Source: Datnioides undecimradiatus
Lineage: Eukaryota; Chordata; Actinopteri; Lobotiformes; Datnioididae
NCBI GenBank assembly: GCA_008933995.1
Contig: WARS01000011.1
Location: forward strand, 8,957,516-9,021,515
DNA length: 64,000 nucleotides
Direction: 5' to 3'
Position 1 is the stretch's first letter, and each line of letters opens with the position of its first letter. A program made the position numbers and the translations under genes. The notes below the pieces were generated by a model, which was given only the letters and a program-made list of their open reading frames with translations, did no database searches and was not told the DNA's origin. Of this stretch, positions 52,389 through 64,000 are shown piece by piece.

Positions 52389-53543
52389 ACTGCCACCCCC
52401 CGAGACTAAATGCTTAAAAAGAAAAGAAAGGACACCATTTTTTGCCTTTAATTAGTTGAGGGACTTAACAGGCATGGATATGCTGCCTTAGTTTTCATCT
52501 GCTGTCACGGGCTGTCGACTGTCCTGTAAGTTGAGCCTGTGTGGCTGGAAATAGAAAAAGAAGCAGGGTGAACTTTCCTAAATCTCCAGTGGAGATCCTG
52601 AACAGGCCTCCAGTGGGGGTTGAGCTCAAAATGGGGGCCAATCATTAGTATTTAACATTTGGGAATAAAGAAGCCTTAAATAAAGTGTAAATATTAAGTT
52701 GCCCCCACCTCCCATCTTTAGGAAATGTTCACAGGCTTTTTTATTTTTTTTTTTATAAATCAGAGGGTTTTTTTCTTTTTTGTGTGTTTGTATGTGTGGA
52801 TCCTTCATGTGTGGTAACAATAAACTTATATAGAAAGAAATTAACCTAAAAACAAATTAATTCAGCATTTGAATTTAATAGTTTAAGGTAAAATTATGGT
52901 TAACTCTTTTCACGTCATCACACTATTTCTCTACTAAACTGAGAGACTCGTGCATTTCACTTTTTCTCTCCACATATTTTTACACAAGAATATTATGCTC
53001 CTCAGCAAAAAATTTTACAAGGCATTTTGCACATGGCTGCTTAGATTTAACATGGAATTAAAATGTCCTCAATTTGTCCTAGTGGAATTTGGGCAGTGAT
53101 ATCAAAAAGTTAGCACAGTGGTAACACTGACACAATATCAGGTTATTTTTGCTCTGCTGGATGGTGTCAGTAGATAGTGATCTATGTATTCAGTGCTTCG
53201 CGTTACATAATAATGTTTATGTGTATGTCATGTTGTACAGACTTTAGTGCCATGTGTTTCTATTGATGAGTGTCTCTAATTTATAGGGGAATGCGGATAA
53301 GACTCAATCAGAACTGTGTCCAGTAAGCAAACAAAATTTAAAAAACAAACAAAAAAAACCCCATAACAACGCAGCGGAGATGAGGAAAAGCACAGTTCAA
53401 GCCAAAAACTTGATTTACATTTCAAAAACCAACAGGTCAGATACAAGGTTATTCTGAAAATATGTTTTCATAATCACATCAGCATATGCAGAACTATAAC
53501 AGGCAGCTTTCAACTGCAAAGCCCTCTTAAAACCCATAGCATA
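52389..53543. other. AT-rich non-coding stretch
   Basis: T-rich low-complexity sequence lies at about 52738-52780 and an A/CAAA-rich run at 53336-53362. No gene is seen. Confidence 0.5.
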
Positions 53544-53556
53544 GGGGGGGGGGGGG
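53544..53556. repeat. 13-base G homopolymer
   Basis: Thirteen consecutive G bases, a rare event in fish unique sequence and prone to sequencing error in length. A 10-base G tract also occurs at 39637-39646. Confidence 0.95.
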
Positions 53557-54252
53557 TTTAAGCCTGAGCATCAGAGGCTTAGAGAAGCACAACAAAGTGG
53601 AAAATTAACAGAGTGGAAACTTAATAAACAGTTGTTTCACCGCAGCACAACTTAGGGTAATTCCCGCAGGAAGAGAAAGGCCAAGAGCAGAGGAATGGCA
53701 ATGAGACTAGGAGGTAGGACAGGAAGTCAGGGGTGAGCGAAGGGAATCTGGGAGTCAGAGTTCAACAATCACTATTAAAAAGGGGCAGAGTGACTCTGGC
53801 TTGTAACAGCCTTTCAGCATTTCTGCCTTAAAAGTGATGTTGCAAACGCTATCTTCCCCCTGATAAAGGGATCAGATAAAGCATCTGTCAGAGGTAGAAT
53901 TGGTAGTTTTGTTGTCATGTCCTAAAACACTTGCATTAAGATCTCTGAGTGGTTGTTATATCGCTTGCTAAAAGGAGAAGGATAAAGCGGCACGAGGCCG
54001 CTAGTATTCTAAGCTACTCTGCTCAAATGGGTGTATTTATCAGAGATGTAAGACACACATCCTATAAAACCAAGGGCACCAGAGAAATTCCTCACATGAT
54101 CACCGCAGCCCCATAACTGTCTGGGACAAAAATGGAGGCTGCGCCGTATGTCAGTTATATGGAGCAATAACCAACTTAAAGAAGTGTGGTAATAGAGCCA
54201 TTTACCTGATCCTGAAAAATGAGGAGAGAACCCCCCGTCCCCCCAAATACAT
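53557..54252. other. Unique non-coding stretch
   Basis: Mixed-composition sequence with no recognised gene or transposon. Confidence 0.45.
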
Positions 54253-54268
54253 ACACACACACACACAC
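54253..54268. repeat. Short (CA)n run
   Basis: Eight CA units, followed by imperfect CA-rich sequence to about 54295. It accounts for the CVCV segment in the minus-strand 100-codon frame. Confidence 0.85.
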
Positions 54269-55329
54269 GCACGGACGCATACACAAAAAGGTGCAGTAGT
54301 CCCACAAACACACGTTTAAAGTTTGTGATCTTTTTTAATTACTTTTTAAATAAAATGTGAAACTTTTTTGTGAGGAATTTGATCAAATGAGATAACATTG
54401 TATTTAAAGATTTAATACAACACAAAGATGTACTGGGCAAGCATTGCAAGATTTAGAGTTTGTCTTATTTGACAAAATTAAACCAATAATGATATTGTGC
54501 ACAAATTCATATTTTCTCTTGCGCCATGTTTCCATATAAAATGACAGATATGAGACTCATTCTGTAAAAGAGAATTTTGGTACAATGTACAGCATACAGT
54601 ATGTCACATTAGATGCAATGCCAGTTGAAATGACTTGAGTTTACATGGCACTTATTTTTTGCTACAAGAGCAGACATGAAGCCACTGTAATGAAGACATG
54701 CCAAGAAGAATAAATTAAAGGATTAATTACTTTTGTATTTATTACGCACACTGTGGGTTTTAATGCAGACAAAACAGTAGTCACCATACACTATATTCAG
54801 TATTGTAGATTAAATGTACAATAAAGTACTCATAATAAGACGCTGTATCTCCAACCACTGACAAAGCTGCTGGTCATGATGTATTGCCAGTGTGTAAATT
54901 AATGTTTTGCTGTTGATGTTGTGGTTTGTTGCTGTTGTGGTGGCTGTTCTTGTCACATACAAATGCATGTCAGCTCAGCACATTGACTTGTGTTATTGAA
55001 ATTGTTAAAGATTGCTGATGCAGGGAAGTGAACATACAGTGGCTTAGCTCATTGTGTTTCTTCCTTTTTTTATGACAGGCAGCGTGGAAGTGCTGAGTAA
55101 TGTGACTGCAATAAGCTACAAGGGTGCACACCAGCAGACAGAGGCTGCTGAAAAGTGGAGTAAAAAAAAAAAATCCAAAATACAACCGCTGCTGCTCTAT
55201 CATCAACGGCAGCTTAATAATTATTCTGTACAAGGAAGCAGAACTAACAAAGATGAATTGAAGGAGAGTACAGTATCTGCATCCTGGCAAGATCTATTTT
55301 GTTTCTATCATTTTTGATTGTAGCCATCA
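54269..55329. other. AT-rich non-coding stretch
   Basis: No gene is seen. Two frames on opposite strands at 54970-55317 overlap each other and have no motif. Confidence 0.45.
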
Positions 55330-57000
55330 ACACAGAGCGCAATTTCATAACAGCACAAGCTGGGAGAGTGTGTGAATGAGCATGTTGTTCAGGAGTCAGG
55401 CAGGATTATGCTCTGAAATCCTCTGAAACGGGAGCAGCAGGGGCCACTTGAGGCAGGGCAATTGGGCAGACTGTGAAGCAGGTCTCCAGTAGAAATGTGC
55501 TTATTTATGTAATCATGCAAGAAATATCTATTCTGTTGCTTGTGAAAGCATCTAAGATGTGAACTCCAAGCTCCCCTTTTCTCTGATTCGGGATCAAAAT
55601 AGCAGTATAACTGCTCCCCCTGGTGTGCTTATCACCACATTGCCTGGGAGAATAATCTGTAGTGTAATTAGTACGCACCCTTAGGTCAAAGTACTGACTT
55701 GGTAGGAGTGCATTTCCACATAATGCTCCAGCTCAGTAGCCTTTCATTCACCTCTCCTGACAGCCAGAAAATATTGTACCATATTCCAGCGCTTCACTGA
55801 ATAAAAATGAGAAGAGAAATCAGCAGAAAAAGCTTGATACTACTCAATTAAAACATCTGATATCACAGTCAAAATGTCACAGTTTTGTCTCTTTAGCTAA
55901 TTTCTAAGTATTGAGTCTTAATCCTTGATGTTGAGGAATTAAGATTTATATCTCCGTCGGGGGTTTCGAAATGAAAAAAAGATACATGGAGCGACTCACT
56001 TCCTCCAACACCCCCCCTCCACCAACCACACACACACACAAAGAGACACACACAAACTCGTGCAAAGACAAAATGTACTCCTCATAATTCAGTAAGCTCA
56101 TAAATCACAGCAGGTTAATGCTCCACAAAACCCCTTCAACATCCTTTAAGTGTTAAATCATCACTTTGTGGAGGGAGTGAGAGAAAAGACAGGAAAGTGG
56201 GCAGGCAAGCAAAAGAGATAGTGCTGTACTTTTTCAAGTATGAAGTCTGGGAGTGTGTAGATCCACCCCTTCAGTCAAATATGTTGCCATGCAAGGGATT
56301 AGGGGTCTGTGAAGCTCTAGGTCTTGACCTGCAAGCCTCGAAGCCTGGCTGTAACCCGACCCAATACCAGGTGTATGCCTGTGGGTCAAAGGGTTGGGAA
56401 AGCATGCAACAAGAGACAGCTCCTCAATAAAACCCTCACTGCTCCAATTAACCATTTTAAACCCTGTTTTCAAGCCCTCAGATGGCTTCTGCAGTGTACG
56501 AGCATGGGTTTGCAATGTGTGCTGGAAAGCCTCATATTTTCTTAATTGTAGAAGCCCACACAAATGTCAACTAAATGAAATGTGTAGTGTGTGTATCCTA
56601 ATAGAGAGAATGTTAATGGCATGCTTACTCCCTGCGCCCGCCTGGCTTTGCTTTTACTTTCAAAATAATTTACTGCGCCTTTAAAGCACCCCGTCATCTG
56701 CAGCCAGAGACCCATAACTGTCATGTGAGTCGATCATTTACCCAGCGATCTCCTAAGTGTTACGTGTTAATGGGTGGAAGCTGTAGAAAACATAGGGAAA
56801 TAACTAACACCTACAGAACCAACAGATCATCTCTGTGGAAAGGAAAGCTGTATCATTTCATAACACATTCAGGACTGCAGCGGTTAATCAAGCCACCTGC
56901 CAAGAGGATGGCCATATCTCAAGAGCATGTCAGGGGAGAAGTCTTTAAGTATGCTCATATGGGACTGTATAACTGAGTGGGATTCTTCTTTCACTTACAT
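55330..57000. promoter_or_regulatory. Repeat-poor block, candidate regulatory elements
   Basis: Mixed-composition sequence interrupted only by a short CA-rich run at 56020-56055. A TAATTA core lies at 55665-55670. Several overlapping short frames at 56194-56724 occur on both strands, which argues against coding. It resembles vertebrate conserved non-coding DNA; that is inference. Confidence 0.27.
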
Positions 57001-60000
57001 TAGTTGTTGACACTAGGGAATAGAAGACATTATATTTAGTGGTGACAAGGTTAATGTAACATAATGTAGGCCTCTAGTATTTGGTGCTTATTTCTGGCCA
57101 TAAAGGAAACCTGACGTGGTATTTATTGTGTCTAATTGTTGAAATTGAGAATTCCAAAGATTAAATAATAGTATACACATGCACAAACGCACGCACACAC
57201 AGACACACACAGTTTTACTCAGAATCATTTCCAGACATAGACGTGATGAATTTATGGCATATGTTCGGAGATCTAAAATAACAAAAATACCTCTGTAATT
57301 ATAGTCCTGATTATTTCGATATTTATTAGGCATTCCAGGCTGGGCTGACCTATCAGCTGAAATTGACTACACTTGAACAAGCGTGCAACTGGCTGGCCTC
57401 AGAGGGTTATTAATTGCTCCAGCATGCCCTTGCACAATGTGTTTGGATAGGTGTTTCTTGTAGCTAACAAAAAAGCCTTTGTGTTGCTTGACTTTAGTCT
57501 GCGACTCAATTAGGGAAGGAAATGAGAGTAAATACAAAAAGCCATTGTCTTTCTTTGAGCCACAAGTCAAGCTGAAGATCTTACATAACTTTACAGTATC
57601 TTGTCTGTTATGTGTATTCTAATTTTCAGCAGTAATGAAGGTGACGCGAAGGATTGGAAAGCAGGTGAAGATTATGACACAATACTGGAGATATAAGTGG
57701 TAATCACAGCATTGTAGATACAGCTCAAACTTGTCTTGTCCCACAGTAAATTCACTGCTTTCTTAGTGTAAATATCTAGTGTAGAGTTATCAAAACATGA
57801 CAATTCAATATTAAATGGAACTTCATGTCAACATCAATAATTACAAAACAATTATACTATAGAGAGCTACACCTAACAATTATTTCCATTATCTGTTATT
57901 CTCTACATTTTTCTAATTATCTGATGGTTTGTTTTGGCTATAAAATAAAAACAAACTGGTGAAATATGCTCATCACTATTTTCTAAGCCAAAGTGACGCC
58001 CACAAATTGCTTTTTTTGCGTCAGCTAAAGTACAAAACCCGAAAATGTTTAGTTTACCATCAAATAAGGTAAATAAAAGCTGAAAATCCTCACTTTTGAG
58101 GAGCTGAAACCTTTTTCTTGTGACGATAGCTGCAGAGCCTCAATACAGTACAACACTATGTTTGAATTTCTTAAAATTTCTCAACTTAAAAGCAAGAATA
58201 TGACACAATTTGAAATTCAAAAAACATTTAAAATCATATAGAGTATATATAGAGTATATGTGCTGCCAACACAGGGAAACATCTCCAAAAGCTCAAAAAC
58301 ACAGACAAGCCTTTCAGACAGTTTCCTTTGTAACACTGTGTTCACAGTCTGCTTTGTCTCACTCTTTCACCTCTGCGTGTCTCTCCCTGCCCAGCTCCTC
58401 TCATTCACTCTACCCGTCTTGGAAAGGGGTTTCCTAGTGAGGCAAATTCCAACATGCACTTGCCAAGTGACCCATGACCATGGGCGGACAAGGTTACCAG
58501 TCATGACTTTTACAGCCATTTCTGCCTCCATACGAGTCTCTGTGTTGCCCGGCCTGAAATAGTAAGTCGGATACTGTCGTAATGAAAAGCGCAGAGCTGA
58601 GAGGCCCAGGACAAACCTGCTGCTCTGATGCCCTCCAGGCTCAAGCTGACAAAAACATCAAGACAATGACAGCAAAGTATGAGAGGTGAACAAAACCCCA
58701 AAGGATGTTAGAGAGAGAGAGGGTAGCAAAAGGTGACAGAGCACTAGAATCTACACGCTAAATAAAACTGTAATTTAGCACCTTCATGGGCTCTTTGTCT
58801 TTTACGGTGCACCTGTGTGGTTCAGTGTAGAGCTTTTTTTTTTATGTGGACCCTTTTACATGCTTGTTCATAAACACTATCCACAATAGTATAGATCTAA
58901 AATGTAGTTAAATTGGTGAGCTGAGGATATTAGGATAATCAATTTTTTTTAAGGAGGAAAGGTGCCATCCACCCTTTCTGACACACCTCTGCTCCAGTGT
59001 TTGACAGTTTTGAGATAAACGTGAATGTAATTGCATGTCTCAATAACTAAGTACATTGATATGGACCCGCAAATCAACATTTAGTGGACAATGAAGCCAT
59101 TAGAATAACATCCAATTACAGTCACATTTAATTGTTTTTTTAAAAATGAGCAAAACAGCATTTAGTTTTTATACATGACTGCAACAAGTAGACAGTCTTA
59201 TACTATAATTATACAATCATAAGTATAATTATGTTATACCAGCAAACAATAAACAATTTGTATTCACATATTAAACATACAAGCAAACAAACTTTACTAT
59301 AGGTTTTCCAACAGAAACTACTCTGGTCACCACATATCTACACAAAGGACATTTCGGGGTCTTTTCATTTCAGTCAGAAAAACAAGCTAACTTCTCAGCA
59401 CTATCACGCACCAGAGACAACACAGCCTCCCCATTGTTTACTACAAGAAAAATAATCCAGCACTACAAAGAGATGTCCCCTGTTGACATGCACTGTAGTC
59501 TAAAATCTTTTCTTGACTAACACAATGTGACAGCAGTGGTCAGTAAAGGCTGATGTGAACTTCAGTCATGCGCGACACTACATACAGTGCTAGAGATATA
59601 TAGTCCAGTAAAATAATCCCATCTCATGTCATAAATCGTGCTTTAAAATATTATGGGAAATACGGGTATACTCGATGTGAAAGAAATGCTGAACATGGGG
59701 TGCATAACAATTTTATGGCGTGAGTATTTAAATCTTATGGCGGCAGTATTGGTAAATGGTAACCGACTTATCCTGAATCCTCCTGTGGCAGTCGAAGTAT
59801 CCTCCTGCAGAACACGGCAAGGTTTTGCATGGCATGTTCCTATTAACAAGCTCATATAGTCCCCGTTTGAGCAACAGTGATACATAACGAGACAAATGTG
59901 ATCACTTGTATTCACACAAGTCTAATAAAACTCATCCAAATACACAACTACTGAACGTGCCAAAGTGAAAAATTCTTCCCAGTAGCTTTAACTGACTTTA

Positions 60001-60730
60001 CTATTGAGCACTTGGGTATATGGGTAAAGGCAGGTATCATGTGACATGATCTATCACGGCTCGACTTGGTCACCTACCACATGGCTGGAATTAAATCATT
60101 TTACTGGTGTTTTGCACTGGGGCCCTTGGTTTCTTAACTCTGGTCCAAGGTGGTAGTGGCTGGTTGTTGGGCTACTGGTGGTCAGTTGGAAAATGTAATC
60201 ACATGGCATGAGTCTAGAACAAACAGCAGAATAAGGTTTTTAATATTATCCTCTCAACAACATGACCTCTGTAGGTCGAATCAGTGGTGATTTTTCGCTA
60301 CGATTTTTTTTGTTATTTTTGGGTCTATTTTGAATCGTTGTGTATAGCCTGGCTGATGAACACATAGTTAATATGCGTGTTTGGCGGCTGCAGTGCAAAA
60401 TACACACTACTTCTTGTTATTTTGTACAAAATTACAAGCTACGTTCATACCAAAAACTTCAAGAACCATAAAAAATTAGAGACTAAAAGAGAGAGTAAAA
60501 ACGTGACCCCACTGAACCATGCAGTACTTATTTCTGTCTGGGATTTTTCTGTATGTGTGTATATTTGTCTGCGAGGTTTGCATCAAGGGGGAGACAGAGG
60601 ACCAAAAGGAAACAGGGTTTTTTTTTTCGTTTTTTTAAAGAACCAGATGAAGAGTGAACAACAAAATGTGAGACAGAAAAGCATGCATGAATGGCAGCCG
60701 GTGCAGGGATGGCATTGTCAGTAAGAGCAT
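57001..60730. other. Non-coding stretch
   Basis: No gene or clear transposon is seen. The part 57240-57560 is unique-looking, with a TTATTAATTG core near 57408. The part 59640-59900 has more CpG than its neighbours and open frames on both strands without recognisable motifs. A short CA-rich run lies at about 57190-57212 and T runs at about 58834 and 60620. Confidence 0.45.
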
Positions 60731-60750
60731 GTGAGTGTGTGTGTGTGTGT
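60731..60750. repeat. (TG)n microsatellite
   Basis: Nine to ten TG units followed by imperfect TG-rich sequence. Confidence 0.85.
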
Positions 60751-63700
60751 CCATGTGTGTTCATGAGAGTATGAGCTCCTAGTCCCCCAGGGTGCACACC
60801 CTGTCAGAGAGATCATAATAAACTGTCATCTGTACAGCCAGGGGCTAAAGTTCCATGCTGGTGCTGAGACCACAGGAAGACTGAAACCCTAACTGATGCC
60901 ATGCCTTAGACGGTTTTCTCTACTGTGAACACACAAGCCTGGAGACAAGGGTGAACAGTTTTTTTCAACTAAATAACGACACAGTACCAGACATACTTTC
61001 TCTCTTATCTTTTATCCTGTATAGACACACGTCTGCCTTATATACCTTGGTGAAGGTTGTAATTCTCAGTAGATTGTTGATTTGTAGACATTCTGGAGGT
61101 TGGGAGGTACATTGTGATCTTCATCCCAGTTCAACAGTACTAAAAACTATATCCTCCACTATGATTAGGAAGTTGAATCAACTCCTCTCTAAATTCCAAC
61201 AAGCATCTCAAAATGTAGGGCTTTTGTGATGGACCTACTTTTAGCTATGAGCGTTTGATAAACTCATAGTGTATATGTCATTTATTTACTGTATTAATAA
61301 ATTACTTATCTCAATATGAGAGTCCAATTCAAGAAGCTACACCCTTCAAAGTCACTGTAAAATAAAACAAAAACCTTCTTCGTAAACAGTTTCAACAAAA
61401 GCTGAACATCTGCTACTAGCTTTAACCAAACATGACTAATAAAACTGTATGTTCCATCTGCTTGTGTGTTCAGGATGTGAAAACTACACCCTAGAAATGT
61501 GCATTTCAATACCACTAATCTGTGTTACCGAATATGTTTTGAGGCGAATTGCAGTTGATACCTAATTATGTTCAGTGGGAACATATCTTCCAATGATGGA
61601 GGAGTTGTATTTTCTCAGTGAGTTGTAGAGTGGTCGGGGATGATGGTGGGCGTTGAAGGGGCAGGACTTTGACACTGTGGGCTGAGGTGCGCATCCTGAG
61701 ACCAGCGTGTGGTCTGTCTATAGCCAATGAGAGCTTGAAGGATAAGAACAGGGAAAGATGGAGGTTTTAGTTAAATGTAAGTAATGTTATGTAAGTAAAC
61801 GCACCATGTCATGCCCTCAGGCAGTGTTGAGTTTTCTCATTATCTACACGAGATGACAGTCCTTTCCTAACCTTAACCTGCTGGGAGTGCCCTAAACACG
61901 AACAGAGTTTACGTTTCCGCAAGTGGATACAAACAACAAACAAAAAAAGAATTATGTTGTTGATGAACATGTTATTCTAACATTTAGTGAAAACATTTTG
62001 CATCTTGTGACATAATGTTCATTAGCCACATTTCCATATAATAATCCAATAGGCATTATGTTTCCTCAAAAGCATATTTGCAATACAGCAGTTGCTATAC
62101 AGTTGGAAATCATCAGTATATTACCTGATCATTTATAAGAAATACAGTTGGTCTAAAATACTTTCAACAAAACTGAATACTATAACCATTTATTTCAGAG
62201 CTGATGTATTAGACTGCATTATCTCTAGCTGAGTCTACCTAATAAACTGGTAACAGGGTGTAAATATGCACTGTATAAATGTTGTTCAGGATGTGAGACT
62301 CTGCTCAGCCTCTGCTGAGGAGCCTTAGTACTCTGAGAGGGTCACTTATAATTGCTCAACTCTTCTGACCTTTCAGTCCCAGTCACTCGTGCCCTGCAGT
62401 GCAGTGGTGACTACTGTAGGTAGTATCACAGCCATACAGGCGTTGAAATAACACACAAAATATTTCCATGGATTAAGTGAGGCCGACATGTGAGCTTTAC
62501 CAGCCCACCCACTCTCACTCCATTACAAAAACTAGGAATGTCACTTGAAGGCATTGGGGGGGGACAATTGTACAAGCTCAGTCACTGCAGTGTCATATGA
62601 GGAATTCTTCACCAACCAGCTCTCAATTTCATGGCAAATTTCCACCACGGACTACATCTGTTTGGGGAATGTAAAGTGAAGCGGCAGGGGGCAGTTCTCC
62701 TGGATTAAGTCTGCTCATCAGTTTATCATTCATCAGACAGCGGGAGTTTCGGCACAGAGGAGAAAGGGAAGAGAAAAAATATCCCTAATTTTCAACAGCC
62801 ATACCTTCCTTTGTACTTCAGGATTAACGACAGGGCTGAGAGAACCTGATGAGTTTAAAGCTTCGGAGGAGAGCAGGGTGAAAGAAAGCCAGATCTGAAC
62901 AGAGATACCATTAGAGAATCTCATAAATCAAGAGTGCTTATGGCGGGGGAATACGCTCTTAAAGACCATCTGGACTTTCCAACCTTAACATTTATTCTGA
63001 GTTGTCTCCATTGGGAATATGCTTTTAAGGACAGAATTTCCTCCAGTATCACTACACTTAAGGAGGCTCACTTTATGTTGTCTTCATGTGGTCTATTCTC
63101 TGTCAGTGATTAATTAAGAATGGTTGTGCTTTAGTTCAACACACAAACCCCACGACAATTTAACTGCAAGGACCAGACAGCCGAATTGATGTCCAGAGTA
63201 GAAAAAATAATTTAAAAAGGTATTGTACACAACACTGTGATGAAGACCAATAAAAATCTGTGTCACTCACTCGAACATGGACATGTTACTTGTGGTGACA
63301 CGCAGGCCTTTCGGTAAGATAAGTGTGATTCTCTCAGAGGCCTTCACAGGCCGGCCAACTTCCTGCAGACACCTCTTCCTTTCTGCGCTTCCTGATGTTA
63401 TCATAATCCGGGACCCAGAATGGACCTTTGTGGCTCATGGCCTCGTCTTCCGTTAGCACACGTGTGCGTCACATTATCTGCTGAGAGGCCAGACTTTGCA
63501 TCCTGTCAGGTGGGGGAGGGGTTGCACAGCAATGTCGGGAACAGGAAAAGGAAGTGGACACAACCAGGATTAGGTGAGAGAATGGAAGGAACAGAGTACA
63601 ATATCTATCCCCCGTCTCCCTTCAATAATTTATAAACAACCATGTCATATCTTCAAAACTGTAAAAAAAATAAAAAAGAAAACAGGTTTTGTACTATGTC

Positions 63701-64000
63701 AGCATGGTTAAAAGCATCTATTGGGTATCAAACTGACTGACCCCATGGCGAACAGTTTCAGCATTCATTGGCATCATACCAGCAGCAGTCTACTGCTACA
63801 GTCTGACAAAGCTCAGTCCAATAGGCTTAGCGGTGGAAAAATTACAAGAAAAAATATGCTTCTTTGTGCTGCATTTGTGTGTATGTGTGTGTTTGTTTGT
63901 GAGTATGTTGGCCCACCACTTGGCTGCAGTGTGAGTGAAAGTCAAGCCATGAGCTTGGTCTGGCTCTGTACACTTAACTGGGCTTGGAGCTCTTATTTCA
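60751..64000. other. Non-coding stretch to the end of the window
   Basis: No gene is supported. The part 63290-63620 is GC-richer and complex, with a 71-codon frame lacking any recognised motif. An imperfect TG/TTTG-rich run lies at about 63877-63906. Confidence 0.45.

Noticed and set aside
52121..52455. Two overlapping serine/leucine/proline-rich open frames
   Set aside because: Both are translations of the polypyrimidine and CT tract, not genes.
1..64000. CRISPR arrays, operons, integrons or prophage
   Set aside because: Nothing of the kind is seen; base composition, microsatellites and repeats are those of a vertebrate nuclear genome.

Overview
The window looks like nuclear DNA of a bony fish, most likely a percomorph teleost. 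The evidence is AT-rich unique sequence, many long (CA)n/(TG)n microsatellites, and decayed copies of interspersed repeats typical of teleost genomes: an L2-type LINE 3' tail, hAT-like and PIF/Harbinger remnants, and several unclassified families. I recognise no bacterial, plasmid, organellar or viral gene. The species and the flanking genes cannot be read from the window.

I find no intact protein-coding gene, rRNA, tRNA or known microRNA. Every open frame is short (127 codons at most), and many are low-complexity translations of microsatellites or polypyrimidine tracts. The one open frame with a recognisable protein motif is a broken Harbinger transposase fragment on the minus strand near 25.7-25.9 kb. 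The window is therefore a gene desert or the inside of a very large intron; the sequence alone does not separate these.

Layout: 0-9 kb is mostly unique non-coding sequence with one TG/GA microsatellite. 9-19.7 kb carries several CA, TG and GA/GATA arrays and a small 21-bp minisatellite. 20-29.9 kb holds most of the recognisable transposon debris: a common teleost repeat, an L2 tail, the Harbinger remnant, another interspersed repeat and a hAT-like element. 32.6-35.3 kb is a long stretch of complex, repeat-poor sequence. 37.8-39.9 kb is a second repeat cluster containing a nearly perfect 71-bp tandem duplication. 40-55 kb is AT-rich, with scattered repeats and a long TA/TATC array at 49.4 kb. 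55.3-57.6 kb is again complex and repeat-poor. The rest to 64 kb is unremarkable apart from simple repeats.

The complex, repeat-poor blocks with homeodomain-type TAATTA cores resemble the conserved non-coding elements of vertebrate developmental gene deserts. That is inference: conservation needs an alignment. I found no convincing new biological system.
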